Source of the DNA: Halobacteriovoraceae bacterium
GTDB taxonomy: Bacteria > Bdellovibrionota > Bacteriovoracia > Bacteriovoracales > Bacteriovoracaceae
Direction of reading: 5' to 3'
Assembly: GCA_002713145.1 (NCBI GenBank)
Contig: PAVS01000014.1
Span: 186,001 to 250,000, forward strand
DNA length: 64,000 nt
Position 1 is the first letter of the stretch. Every line of letters starts with the position of its first letter. This document shows, piece after piece, positions 36,208 to 45,322 of the stretch. The translations under genes were made by a program, and so were the position numbers. The notes under the pieces are model-generated. The model saw only the letters and a list, made by a program, of their open reading frames with translations, searched no databases and was not told where the DNA came from.

Positions 36208-36424
36208 CTGTTGTTCCTCTATAAAGTCCAAAAATTTGAACTCTTTTATGACAACGATGATATTCTCCATATAAACGAGGAGAATCTATGACCAATCGAT
36301 TGAGTTTTTTATTCATTTTTAAATAAAAGGCTTGGTTAACACAAGACTGCTTGACCATTAAGTGCATGATGAGAATACAGATGACAAGCAGTAAGGATGC
36401 AGAAAGAATAATCTTTAAGATCAT
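36200..36424 (-). CDS. small membrane protein of the Tad locus
   Basis: A 74-residue protein with one N-terminal span (ILSASLLLVICILIMHLMV) and a basic tail. The start ATG overlaps the Flp pilin stop (ATGA), pointing to translational coupling. Possibly a minor pilin or TadE-like protein. Confidence 0.55.
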   Translation of the reverse strand: MILKIILSASLLLVICILIMHLMVKQSCVNQAFYLKMNKKLNRLVIDSPRLYGEYHRCHKRVQIFGLYRGTTDE

Positions 36425-36600
36425 CTGATAACGAGCTCTTTTTTAATTTTTTTGTCCATTTGATTCATCCTTGTGTCCAGTGACTTTCCAAACTTTTTTA
36501 CTGTAGCCAGGCAAAAAATACCTATAAGCGCTGTCAGGATGATATATTCAAGTACGCCTTGTCCTTTTTCATTTTTTAAAATTTTCTTTTTGTTCATCAT
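36421..36600 (-). CDS. Flp-type pilin
   Basis: A 59-residue prepilin too short for most gene callers. The leader (to about residue 13) ends KNEKG, followed by QGVLEYIILTALIGIFCLATVKKFG; after the Gly cleavage the Glu is at +5 and Tyr at +6, the exact Flp signature cut by a TadV-type peptidase. A strong site AAGGAG precedes ATG at 36600. It is the first gene of the Tad operon and is probably the major subunit. No TadV, TadZ or second pilin gene was found in the window. Confidence 0.9.
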   Translation of the reverse strand: MMNKKKILKNEKGQGVLEYIILTALIGIFCLATVKKFGKSLDTRMNQMDKKIKKELVIR

Positions 36601-36834
36601 CTTTTCTCCTTACTATTCATGGGGGGATTGAACTCCGCACCTGTTAAAACACCTTGCTAAAGCGTATGGAGGGAAGTGTAGCAATTTAATTGCCAATCTT
36701 AATTATGTTCTAAGCAATTGTAATTCTTGTAGGACCAAACACTTGATTGGAATTCGCTGGTAAAGATATTGAGTTTCAGTGGTAAGTATTTTAAACCATT
36801 TGCACCAAATACAATGTCCATTTAAAATACTTAT

Positions 36835-37515
36835 ATGGAAGAAAAAGATAACAAGCTTTTCGTTTTCGAAAGAAAAGAAGTTGTTCTCATATTTGTTTTT
36901 ATCGTCATGATTGCTGCCATTGCGTTCACTATGGGAGTAAGGGTTGGAAAAAAACTCTCTCTTAAAGAAGATGGTTATACTAAAGAGGATATTCAAAACA
37001 TCAATTTAAAATCAGTTGAAGAAGAAAAAGTGAATACGATTGTTGATGAAGATGCAAATCCGTCAAATCTTGATCCTGCAGTTGCTAAAGAGCAACAAGA
37101 TAAAGATTTGGAAGCAAGACTAAAAGCGGAGATGGAAAAGCTTGCTCGAGAAGAAACAAAAATGCCAGATAAAATTGAAATTGAAGAAGAGCCAGTAGAG
37201 GAGATACCAGCAGAAGATAACACTGTCACAACCAATGAACCTCTCAAAGATATTTATAATCAAAACAGAGACTATAAAGGTAAATTTACTATTCAATTGT
37301 CTTCCCATCAGAGTGAAGCAGAAGCTAAAGAGTTTGCTGATGGTTTTATTTTACAGGGATATGATGTCATTATAAATGAAGTGGTCATTCCTGGAAAAGG
37401 TGTGTGGTTTCGAGTCAGCATCGGAGCATTCGATTCTAAAGATGAAGCAAAAGAGTATCTTGTAAAAGAACAAAATATTTTTCAATCAAAAGATTATGTA
37501 ATCAGACAGTTTTGA
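36835..37515 (+). CDS. SPOR-domain membrane protein
   Basis: A 226-residue protein with a short cytosolic N-terminus, one membrane span (about 15-37), an acidic coiled-coil-like linker (55-135) and a C-terminal SPOR domain (about 150-226: FTIQLSSHQSEAEAKEFAD...VWFRVSIGAFDSKDEAKEYL). SPOR domains bind denuded glycan strands at septa, so a division or wall-remodelling role is likely. Followed by a strong terminator. No clear ribosome site before ATG. Confidence 0.85.
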   Translation: MEEKDNKLFVFERKEVVLIFVFIVMIAAIAFTMGVRVGKKLSLKEDGYTKEDIQNINLKSVEEEKVNTIVDEDANPSNLDPAVAKEQQDKDLEARLKAEMEKLAREETKMPDKIEIEEEPVEEIPAEDNTVTTNEPLKDIYNQNRDYKGKFTIQLSSHQSEAEAKEFADGFILQGYDVIINEVVIPGKGVWFRVSIGAFDSKDEAKEYLVKEQNIFQSKDYVIRQF

Positions 37516-37560
37516 GAACCAGATAGATTCTGCTTCTCAATATATCATCCTTCGAATTAG

Positions 37561-37588
37561 TCCCTCGAGAAATCGAGGGATTTTTTTT
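37561..37588 (+). terminator. rho-independent terminator after the SPOR gene
   Basis: TCCCTCGA-GAAA-TCGAGGGA (8 bp, GAAA tetraloop) followed by eight Ts. Its U-tract reaches the purB stop codon on the opposite strand. Confidence 0.93.
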
Positions 37589-38894
37589 ATTCTTGGTATT
37601 GAGTTTTAGCCCGTTCAAAAACTTTATCAATATGGTTTAAATAAATTTTTCTCAGAGTTGTTTCATCTAAGGCATTAAGGAGACTTAGGTCACTCTTTTG
37701 AGCAAGATCTGACTCTTCAATGATTGACTTAAATTCCTCAATATTTTGAGACTCAAATGATGCTTTCTGAACTAATTGATAAAGATCTTCACGAGAAACA
37801 TCGTTCTCTTCAATAAGCTTATGCAGGACAAAACTTGATAAGTAACGATGTTCGTTTAAGACTTTGGCCTGGATTTGATTAGTGTTTATAACAAGATTAT
37901 CAATAGTAGAGGTCAGTCTTCGAACAGCATAAAAAGTTAGCCCTAGATTATCAGGTAGCATCAATCTTTCAGCACTTGAATGACTGATATCACGCTCATG
38001 CCAAAGAGCATTATTCTCGTGGGCAATCAGGAGGTGGGAACGGATGACTCTTGCTATACCTGTGATATTCTCACCAGAGATAGGATTTTTTTTATGAGGC
38101 ATAGTAGAGGAGCCCTTTTGACCGCTTGAAAATCCTTCATAAATTTCACCAATATCAGAGTGGTGAAGATGTCTAATTTCTACCGCTATTCTCTCCATCG
38201 TACTGGCTAGATTGGCCGTCATGGTAACGAGCTTGATGATTCTGTCTCTTGGAATAACTTGGGTTGATACTGGTTCGACTTTAAGTCCAAGCTTCTCCAA
38301 TGCATTCTTTTCTATATCTGGAGTTAAGACGGTGTAGTTCCCAACAGCTCCAGAGAGCTGGCCTGTGATTTCGTTTTTAAGAAATTGATCGCACTCTTGC
38401 AGTCTCCTTGAACACTCAGCATAGAAGGATAGAAACTTGCCACCAAAGCTCATAGGCTCAGCATTCATTCCGTGGGAGCGACCCATACAGATAACATGTT
38501 TATTATTCTCAGCTTGAGAGAGGAGAGCGTCACAAAGTTTTTTGAGTTGTTTGCGAATCAATTCCACCGATTTTTTTATTTGCAATGTCGTCGCTGTATC
38601 GATGATATCTGAGGATGTGCATCCAAAATGAAAGTATTTAGATATGCTGCTCGGTAGTTTTTCAGTGATGGAAGTGCAGAATGCAATGACGTCATGCTTA
38701 GTTTGCTCTTCAATTTCTTTTATTCTTTCTGGGTTGATTTCAGCTTTGGATCTGATTGAAGACGCTGTGCCTTCAGGGATCCTCACTCCTTCAAGAGCCT
38801 CTACCAAAGCCAGCTCCACATCGAGATAGGTTTTAAATTTATTAAAATCCGCCCAAATATCAGTGATTTCGGCAGTGGCATAACGTTCAATCAT
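37587..38894 (-). CDS. purB: adenylosuccinate lyase
   Basis: A 435-residue cytosolic enzyme that splits SAICAR and adenylosuccinate, releasing fumarate, in purine synthesis. The fumarase/aspartase signature GSSTMPHKKNP is at about 261-271, and N-terminal RYATAEITDIWADFNKF and HFGCTSSDIIDTA (catalytic region) are present. Length matches the shorter bacterial PurB subfamily. It is the first gene before a TolC-like set but separated by a 10-base gap from the OM protein gene upstream. Confidence 0.96.
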   Translation of the reverse strand: MIERYATAEITDIWADFNKFKTYLDVELALVEALEGVRIPEGTASSIRSKAEINPERIKEIEEQTKHDVIAFCTSITEKLPSSISKYFHFGCTSSDIIDTATTLQIKKSVELIRKQLKKLCDALLSQAENNKHVICMGRSHGMNAEPMSFGGKFLSFYAECSRRLQECDQFLKNEITGQLSGAVGNYTVLTPDIEKNALEKLGLKVEPVSTQVIPRDRIIKLVTMTANLASTMERIAVEIRHLHHSDIGEIYEGFSSGQKGSSTMPHKKNPISGENITGIARVIRSHLLIAHENNALWHERDISHSSAERLMLPDNLGLTFYAVRRLTSTIDNLVINTNQIQAKVLNEHRYLSSFVLHKLIEENDVSREDLYQLVQKASFESQNIEEFKSIIEESDLAQKSDLSLLNALDETTLRKIYLNHIDKVFERAKTQYQE

Positions 38895-38904
38895 AATTAT
38901 ATCC

Positions 38905-39684
38905 TTAGAAGTAAAAGCCTATTTCAAAGCCAAGTGTAAACCAACCGAAAACAAGGGAGCGTTCTGGAAGTTTTTCTTCATCTCTTGCTTCACGGTCAAC
39001 GAGCGCCCAGTTATAGGACAGTTTCCCTCCATAGAAAAGTTTTTTAGAGGAGCGATAGTTTAGACCATACTCTGCTGTATAGCCCCAACCTTGGTATTTC
39101 TCGCTATTGGTTCCGTCGATATGAAACATGTAGTTTCCAAACACATTAATATTTTCGAAAAATCGATCAGTAAAAAACTCTGAAGCCAGGGCCCTAAAAC
39201 GATGACCCAGACCAAAACCAAAAATAGTAAAAGATTGGTTATTGGTTGATCTATTTTCTGCAAGGGAGTCAGAAGCGGGCTCGTCTGCTATAGCGTTGAA
39301 TTTTGCAACAACTCTTTTTAATTGCAAGCCCCACCAATATTCTCTATAACTCTCATCAAAGCGAGAGAGGTATTGCAAGTCAATCATCTGTACTTTTGTG
39401 GGATCTTCGTAATCTTGTGAGTAGTTAATACTTGCAGAAACTCTCACATCATCTGAACCGGTGTAATAGGATCTCCCCACAAAGCCTTCACTCGTAACAT
39501 CATCTTGCAAAGCAGAGTTGTCTTCTAAATATACTTCTGGGAGTAGGTTTAAATCTCTGGCACTCACATCATCAGGATCATACTGCTTGAGCAGAAGCCT
39601 TCTTTCATTATTGTCATCCGAAAGTGAATAACTCCCACATGAAATAAATGAAAAGAATAAAAGGAGGTTTATTAGCTTTTTCAT
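38905..39684 (-). CDS. outer-membrane lipoprotein, beta-barrel-like
   Basis: A 259-residue protein with lipobox FISC (about 16). The mature region alternates aromatic and polar residues (YSQDYEDPTKVQMIDLQYLSRF and later strands) and ends LGFEIGFYF, a barrel-type C-terminus. It overlaps the TolC-like gene by 4 bases, suggesting one envelope unit. Family not recognised. Lipobox plus barrel is a rare combination, so the cysteine may be incidental. Confidence 0.6.
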   Translation of the reverse strand: MKKLINLLLFFSFISCGSYSLSDDNNERRLLLKQYDPDDVSARDLNLLPEVYLEDNSALQDDVTSEGFVGRSYYTGSDDVRVSASINYSQDYEDPTKVQMIDLQYLSRFDESYREYWWGLQLKRVVAKFNAIADEPASDSLAENRSTNNQSFTIFGFGLGHRFRALASEFFTDRFFENINVFGNYMFHIDGTNSEKYQGWGYTAEYGLNYRSSKKLFYGGKLSYNWALVDREARDEEKLPERSLVFGWFTLGFEIGFYF

Positions 39685-41108
39685 TTTTCTACCAAGTTCT
39701 CAAATTTTTCGCCTGGAAAATCATCAATTCCTAGCACGGATGCATATGTTATTTTTTCGACTAAGTGATCGTACTTTACATTTTCAAGACTAATGCCTGC
39801 ATCTTGGATCTCATCGAGAACAAGCTTTAATTCAGCAAAACCAGTTTTGCTATCAATATAGTTATCGATGGCATAATCAAAAACTTTTCGAGCGTTTTTT
39901 AACTGTGCTTCAGTGGCATTAAATTGTTTCTCTAAATAATTAATTCTGGAGTTTGTGAGTTGATTGGCAACTCTGGTATCTCTGTAAGCCTCTTTGAGGT
40001 TTATTTCGGCCATTCGTTTTTGGTAGTAAGAACGTTCTGTGACGCGAGAATTGAAAAAACCACCACTCCCAAAAATTGTCCACGTCATATTGACTGTGGC
40101 AGCGACCTCAAGATTGCGGCTGCCATCAAAAGTTTCAAAATTATCTTGGACACCATCTTGAGAAAAGGTTTTGCGGTAGGAGCCAAGTTTAAGACTAAAC
40201 TTCGGTAGGGGAAGGTTATCTTTTAAAACTCTTTGATATGTTCTATTGGCATTTTCTAAACTGGTTCTGGCGTCTCTTACTTGGGGGCTATTTTGGGCAA
40301 TCAGCTTTTGAGCTTCAGCAGCTCCGAGGACCAGGGGGTTGAACTTAAGGCTGTCAGTTGTGGTATAAACAGTCTCTGGATTATCTCCCATAATATCTGC
40401 TAATTCCTGTTGTTGAGAATAATAAGCAAATAATGAAGCTTGATAGTTTTTATGGGCTTTAAGAAATTCTGCTTTAGCCTGAAGGTATTCTTGTGAATTT
40501 ATTTTTCTCAGACCTAATTTTTCCTTAGCAAGCTTGTATATAAAAGAGGTGTGGGAGAGTTGTTTTTTATAGACGCGAGAAATATTTCTCAGTCGAGAGA
40601 GATTGAAGTAATTGGTGATGATTCTAAATCTGAGCTCTCTTCTTTGTTCAACAAAAATTTGTTTGTTTCTTTTATAGATTTCTTTTTCATTGAGGTAATT
40701 TAAAAAATCTTTTCCCCAATTAAACAAGGTGTAGTCTGGCATTTCAAGTCCGATAAAACCTTGAGGCGTTTTTGAGGATTCAGCATTTTCAATATCATCA
40801 CGATAGATATTTTCAACAAAGTGATCATCAGTGGTTTGCATGGTTAAATTGAGTTTAGGAAAGTAGAAATCTTCAAAGGCATCTTTAAAATTAAGCTCAT
40901 TTATTTGGCGTTGATACTTACGCAAAAGTTCAGCATTATTTTTTCGAAGTCCTTCTTCAATAGCATCATTAAGAGATATGGCCTTGGCCGTGTTACTGAG
41001 GTTGGTGAGGTTGCGATCTTTTTCGATCGTTTTTTCAATATCATCGAGATTATTCTGAGACCACGCATTTGTGGAGATGAATAAAAGATACGCTATTATT
41101 CGAATCAT
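39681..41108 (-). CDS. TolC-family outer-membrane efflux protein
   Basis: A 475-residue exported protein; signal peptide to about AWSQ. Long helices with heptad-like patterns (NELNFKDAFEDFYFPKLNL, RIITNYFNLSRLRNISRVYKKQL, LGLRKINSQEYLQAKAEFLKAHKNYQ) and repeated halves fit the TolC/OEP fold. It should form a trans-periplasmic channel. No inner-membrane pump or adaptor is encoded beside it, so the partner is elsewhere. The neighbouring lipoprotein may be an accessory. Confidence 0.8.
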   Translation of the reverse strand: MIRIIAYLLFISTNAWSQNNLDDIEKTIEKDRNLTNLSNTAKAISLNDAIEEGLRKNNAELLRKYQRQINELNFKDAFEDFYFPKLNLTMQTTDDHFVENIYRDDIENAESSKTPQGFIGLEMPDYTLFNWGKDFLNYLNEKEIYKRNKQIFVEQRRELRFRIITNYFNLSRLRNISRVYKKQLSHTSFIYKLAKEKLGLRKINSQEYLQAKAEFLKAHKNYQASLFAYYSQQQELADIMGDNPETVYTTTDSLKFNPLVLGAAEAQKLIAQNSPQVRDARTSLENANRTYQRVLKDNLPLPKFSLKLGSYRKTFSQDGVQDNFETFDGSRNLEVAATVNMTWTIFGSGGFFNSRVTERSYYQKRMAEINLKEAYRDTRVANQLTNSRINYLEKQFNATEAQLKNARKVFDYAIDNYIDSKTGFAELKLVLDEIQDAGISLENVKYDHLVEKITYASVLGIDDFPGEKFENLVEK

Positions 41109-41182
41109 AATTCCCTATGTCATTTTGTGTGTGTTCAAAAATAGTAACATCGAAGAATAGGGTCGAAAAGGAATTATTTGAT

Positions 41183-41521
41183 CTAAATACTCAAGCCGGG
41201 ACAGCCTTTTCTTACAATATTTTCTTCCATTGATTCAAGGCGCATTTTACTTAAACGAATATTGTTTTTTATCTGCACTTGGTTAAGCTCTAAACGGTTT
41301 CGCAGATTTATCTGATTAACTTTTGTTTTTTCCAATATTTTTTCATTTCGCAGCAGCATAAAACTTAACTTCTGCTGGTGCTGTTGCTTTTCATTGCGTG
41401 CTTGTATTAATGCTTTGCAACGTCTAGAAACCGCAGGGTCATTGATCACATCTTTGAGCTCTGCAATATCTACTGCATAAAGTGTCGGTGTGAGAAATAA
41501 AAAAGCTAAGATGAACAACAT
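41183..41521 (-). CDS. small exported coiled-coil protein
   Basis: A 112-residue protein with a signal peptide ending near LYAV (16) and a mature part that is almost wholly helical (RNEKQQHQQKLSFMLLRNEKILEKTKVNQINLRNRLELNQ). It has two cysteines (CKALIQ and near the C-terminus CPGLSI). Unknown function; perhaps a periplasmic partner of the TolC-like gene 74 bases downstream. Confidence 0.6.
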   Translation of the reverse strand: MLFILAFLFLTPTLYAVDIAELKDVINDPAVSRRCKALIQARNEKQQHQQKLSFMLLRNEKILEKTKVNQINLRNRLELNQVQIKNNIRLSKMRLESMEENIVRKGCPGLSI

Positions 41522-41651
41522 AGATCTATTTTACTCGAAAAAGTGTTTTAGCAAAATTAGTGCAATTTTTGCAGATTGAAATACTCCAATAAATGGCCAG
41601 AGTTTGAATCTAAGTGTATGATTTTGTGTACTTAATGAAGAAGAGAGTTCT

Positions 41652-42392
41652 ATGTCACGTTGGCTTATATTAGTTCCGGCCCGCTTTGGGTCATCTAGAT
41701 TTCCAGGGAAACCACTGGCCAAAATTCATAACAAAGCCATGATCCATTATATCGTTGATAATTGCAGGGAAACGGCAATGGATTATGCCATTGTGACCGA
41801 CAATCAAGAAATAGAAGATGCGGTAAAAAATTACGGCGGCCAATGTGTCAGAGTGGATGATGATGTACCTTCCGGGTCAGAGCGTATCGCACTTGCCTAT
41901 GAACGTTTTTTTAAACAAAAAAATTATGAGTTAGTGATTAACTTGCAAGGGGATGAGCCTTTGATGAAGTCAGAAATGATCCTCAAAATTGCAAGTGAGC
42001 ACGCTCAAACCAATCATGATATTTATACTGCTATTAAAAAAAGGAAAAGTACGGAGGTTGATTTTCTCAATCCCAATGTGGTGAAGGCCATAGTCTCTAA
42101 AGATAAAAAGTGTTTGTATTTTACTCGAACAAGCTCACCCTTTAATAGAGAACAAACTGAATATGATTGGTATCAACATATAGGAGTTTATAGTTATAAA
42201 CCGGAAAGCTTATTAAAGTTTGTCGCTTTAGAGCAAAGTCCATTGGAAAAATTAGAGAGCTTAGAACAACTGAGAGCTATAGAGAATGACTTAACTATTG
42301 GTGCGAGTTATTTAGATCTTCCTATCATGGGCGTGGATACACCAGAAGATATTACAAAATTAGAAGGAGTTTTAAGTGGCAAAAAAATCTAA
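41652..42392 (+). CDS. kdsB: 3-deoxy-manno-octulosonate cytidylyltransferase
   Basis: A 246-residue cytosolic enzyme that activates Kdo with CTP for lipopolysaccharide core synthesis. It has VPARFGSSRFPGKPLA (8-23) and the NLQGDEP motif (about 97-103), plus GVDTPEDI near the end, all typical. First gene of a four-gene Kdo/CTP operon. Overlaps pyrG by 17 bases. Confidence 0.95.
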   Translation: MSRWLILVPARFGSSRFPGKPLAKIHNKAMIHYIVDNCRETAMDYAIVTDNQEIEDAVKNYGGQCVRVDDDVPSGSERIALAYERFFKQKNYELVINLQGDEPLMKSEMILKIASEHAQTNHDIYTAIKKRKSTEVDFLNPNVVKAIVSKDKKCLYFTRTSSPFNREQTEYDWYQHIGVYSYKPESLLKFVALEQSPLEKLESLEQLRAIENDLTIGASYLDLPIMGVDTPEDITKLEGVLSGKKI

Positions 42393-43989
42393 AAAATATA
42401 TTTTCATTACCGGGGGAGTTTCTAGTTCTTTAGGTAAAGGATTAGCTGCTGCTAGTATTGCCTCACTTATTGAGAGACGCGGTCTTAAAATCAATATGCT
42501 CAAAATGGATCCTTATATTAATGTTGACCCCGGAACTATGAGCCCCACTCAGCATGGGGAAGTCTTTGTTACAGATGATGGTGCAGAGACCGATTTAGAT
42601 TTAGGTCATTATGAAAGATTTACCAGCCTCACTTTATCAAAACAAAATAATTTTACGACAGGACAAGTTTATCTTGAAGTGATCAATAATGAGCGGGAAG
42701 GAAGATATTTAGGAAAAACCGTCCAAGTCGTACCCCATATTACTGATGAAATTAAAAGAAGAATACATCTTGCAGCAGAAGACTGTGATCTTTTGATTGG
42801 AGAGATTGGTGGGACTGTTGGTGACATTGAATCTCTTCCTTATATGGAAAGTATCAGACAACTGAGTCATGATGTAGGGTTAGAGAATGTGCTTTTCGTT
42901 CATCTCGTTTTAGTTCCCTATCTCGATGCCGCGGGAGAATTAAAATCTAAACCCGCTCAACATTCAGTAAAAGAACTGCGGTCTATAGGTTTGTTTCCGA
43001 ATGTGATTATCTGTCGAGCGGATAGAGATATAGATCAAAGTATCTTAGATAAAATTTCTCTTTTTTGTAATGTTCCTAAAGATAATGTTTTCAAGTCTAT
43101 AGATCTCGATAGTATTTATAAAGTACCTCTTGAATTTTCTAAACAAGGTCTTGATGCAAAAATTTGTGAGCTTCTTGGTATTTGGGCAACTGCACCTGAT
43201 ATCAGAGAACTAGAGCAAGTGGTTTATAACGTGGAAAATCCTAAGGCCATTGTTAAAATTGGGATTGTTGGAAAATATACCGAGCTTATAGAATCTTATA
43301 AGTCTCTCGATGAAGCTCTTAGACATGGAGCAATTGCCAATCAAGTTAAACTAGAAATGGTCTATATAGACGCAGAGAAAATTGAAAAAGGTGAGCGAGA
43401 TCAACTTAAAGAGGTCTCTGGGATTCTCGTTCCCGGTGGATTTGGAGAAAGAGGAACCGAAGGTAAAATTTTAGCGATTCAATTTGCAAGAGAAAATAAA
43501 GTTCCTTTTTTCGGCATCTGTTTAGGAATGCAATTGGCTATGGTCGAGTTTGCTCGTCATAGAGCTGGAATCAAGAATGCGACTTCTATGGAATTCTCCG
43601 GAGGTGGAGAATTTGTGATTCACTATATGGAAGGACAATCTGAGGGCATGGCCAAAGGTGGCAGTATGCGACTGGGGGCTTACGAGTGCGAATTAAAACC
43701 TAAAACTCTTGCTTCCAAAATTTACAATGAAAACTCAATTTCTGAGAGACATAGACATAGACTCGAAGTAAATAATCAATATATCGATCAGCTCGAAAAT
43801 GCTGGTATGATTGTCTCTGGAAGAAACCCAGAATTAAATTTAGTAGAAATTATAGAGTTGGATGACCATCCTTATTTTATCGCTTGTCAGTATCACCCTG
43901 AATTTAAGTCGAGACCATTTAATCCTCATCCACTCTTTAAAACTTTTGTTGCCAGTGCCTACCAGCACCAAGGAGATAAGCATGTCTAA
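42376..43989 (+). CDS. pyrG: CTP synthase
   Basis: A 537-residue enzyme that converts UTP to CTP using glutamine. The synthase domain begins KKYIFITGGVSSSLGKG (P-loop), and the glutaminase domain has GGFGERG, then FGICLGMQLA with the catalytic Cys, and the YHPEFKSRP end (His/Glu). Start is GTG at 42376, with AAGGAG upstream and overlapping the kdsB end. CTP is the co-substrate of KdsB, so the placement is functional. Overlaps kdsA by 8 bases. Confidence 0.97.
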   Translation: MAKKSKKYIFITGGVSSSLGKGLAAASIASLIERRGLKINMLKMDPYINVDPGTMSPTQHGEVFVTDDGAETDLDLGHYERFTSLTLSKQNNFTTGQVYLEVINNEREGRYLGKTVQVVPHITDEIKRRIHLAAEDCDLLIGEIGGTVGDIESLPYMESIRQLSHDVGLENVLFVHLVLVPYLDAAGELKSKPAQHSVKELRSIGLFPNVIICRADRDIDQSILDKISLFCNVPKDNVFKSIDLDSIYKVPLEFSKQGLDAKICELLGIWATAPDIRELEQVVYNVENPKAIVKIGIVGKYTELIESYKSLDEALRHGAIANQVKLEMVYIDAEKIEKGERDQLKEVSGILVPGGFGERGTEGKILAIQFARENKVPFFGICLGMQLAMVEFARHRAGIKNATSMEFSGGGEFVIHYMEGQSEGMAKGGSMRLGAYECELKPKTLASKIYNENSISERHRHRLEVNNQYIDQLENAGMIVSGRNPELNLVEIIELDDHPYFIACQYHPEFKSRPFNPHPLFKTFVASAYQHQGDKHV

Positions 43990-44782
43990 AATGCAGTTTT
44001 TTATCGGACCCTGTGTCCTTGAAAGTAAAGATTTAGCCTTTACTGTCGCTGAGTTTTTGAAAAAAAATCTTGAAGAATTTTCTGATAAAATCGAGATAAA
44101 CTTTAAAGGAAGTTTTGATAAGGCCAATCGCAGCTCTATTGATTCTTACCGTGGTCCTGGCCTAGATGAGGGGCTTAAAATTCTCTCCCAGGTCAAAGAA
44201 GAGTTTGGTTTTAAAACCATCACTGATTATCATCTTCCTGATCAAGCGGAAACCGTCGCAAGTGTGGTGGATACTTTACAGGTTCCTGCATTTTTATGCC
44301 GCCAAACTGACTTAATCGTAGCGGGGGCCGTGGCCTGTAAAAATAATAACGCTCAATTAAAAATTAAAAAAGGGCAGTTTCTAGCTCCATGGGATGCGAA
44401 AAATATTGTTGATAAGGCCAGCAACTTTCTTCCTAAAGAGAAGATTTTCTTAACTGAGAGAGGGACGAGTTTTGGTTATAATAATCTCGTCGTCGATATG
44501 GCGAGTTTTATGATTATGAAAAGTCTTGGGGTGCAAACCATTTATGATGCCACTCATAGTGTACAGCAGCCAGGAGGCTTAGGTGCGACTACGGGAGGGA
44601 AAAGAGAGCAGATTGTCACTCTTGCGAGAGCAGCCGCTGCAGCAGGGGCCGACGGTTTTTTTATGGAAGCCCACCCTGATCCTACCAATGCCAAGTCCGA
44701 TGCCACGAGCCAGCTCTCATTAGAGCAAGTAAAACCTCTCATTACTGATATCCTGAATATCAAGGGGGCACTCCATGTCTAA
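43982..44782 (+). CDS. kdsA: 3-deoxy-8-phosphooctulonate synthase
   Basis: A 266-residue enzyme that condenses phosphoenolpyruvate with arabinose 5-phosphate to form Kdo 8-phosphate. It starts MSKMQFFIGPCVLES; later motifs FKGSFDKANRSS, LPAFLCRQTDL, LTERGTSFGYNNLVVDM and DATHSVQQPGG are characteristic. The start at 43982 (site AAGGAG 8 bases upstream) is inside the pyrG end; a longer frame from 43862 is not needed. Overlaps kdsC by 8 bases. Confidence 0.96.
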   Translation: MSKMQFFIGPCVLESKDLAFTVAEFLKKNLEEFSDKIEINFKGSFDKANRSSIDSYRGPGLDEGLKILSQVKEEFGFKTITDYHLPDQAETVASVVDTLQVPAFLCRQTDLIVAGAVACKNNNAQLKIKKGQFLAPWDAKNIVDKASNFLPKEKIFLTERGTSFGYNNLVVDMASFMIMKSLGVQTIYDATHSVQQPGGLGATTGGKREQIVTLARAAAAAGADGFFMEAHPDPTNAKSDATSQLSLEQVKPLITDILNIKGALHV

Positions 44783-45320
44783 TATAATTGATGCTCGCAA
44801 GCTAGCAGATCCACACAGAGAAAAATTGAATAAAATTAAAGTTTGCCTTTTTGACGTGGATGGAATCCTCACCGATGGAAGAATTTATTGGGGAGGAGAA
44901 GAAGTTGGTTATAACCGTTTTTTTCATGTGCATGATGGCTATGGAATAAAAATTTTGCGAGCAGCAGGGGTGAAAGTTGGTGTGATTACCGGTGGTGATT
45001 CCAGAGGAGTCATCGAACGATTTAATTTACTTGGGCTCGATTATTTTTTCTTCGGCAATGAAGATAAAAGAGAGGCGCTTGCAACAATTTTAGAAGACGC
45101 CAAAGTGAGTAAAGATGAAGTGCTTTATATGGGTGATGAGTTCTTTGATCTCCCTATTTTAAAACAAGTGGGTTTTGCTGCCACTGTGCCTAATGCCAGC
45201 CATGAGATTAAAGAAGTTGTGGACTATGTCACTCAAAGAGAATCTGGCAAAGGCTGTGTCAGAGAAGTCATTGATATGCTAAGGTCAGTTCAGAATATTG
45301 TTCCCGCGATAGAGTACTAA
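44775..45320 (+). CDS. kdsC: 3-deoxy-D-manno-octulosonate 8-phosphate phosphatase
   Basis: A 181-residue HAD-type phosphatase that dephosphorylates Kdo 8-phosphate. Motif I is FDVDGILTDG (about 26-35), motif II in VGVITGGDS, and motif III/IV GDEFFDLPILKQVG. No cap insertion, matching KdsC tetramer subunits. Completes the kdsB-pyrG-kdsA-kdsC operon. Confidence 0.94.
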   Translation: MSNIIDARKLADPHREKLNKIKVCLFDVDGILTDGRIYWGGEEVGYNRFFHVHDGYGIKILRAAGVKVGVITGGDSRGVIERFNLLGLDYFFFGNEDKREALATILEDAKVSKDEVLYMGDEFFDLPILKQVGFAATVPNASHEIKEVVDYVTQRESGKGCVREVIDMLRSVQNIVPAIEY

Positions 45321-45322
45321 TT

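Noticed and set aside
36610..36680. Sequence with a tRNA-like look (GGGGGGATTGAACTCC and nearby)
   Set aside because: The reverse complement has a T-loop-like TTCAATC, but the flanking stem (CGGAG with CCCCC) does not pair, and no acceptor stem or anticodon arm can be drawn. Probably coincidental or a very degraded remnant.
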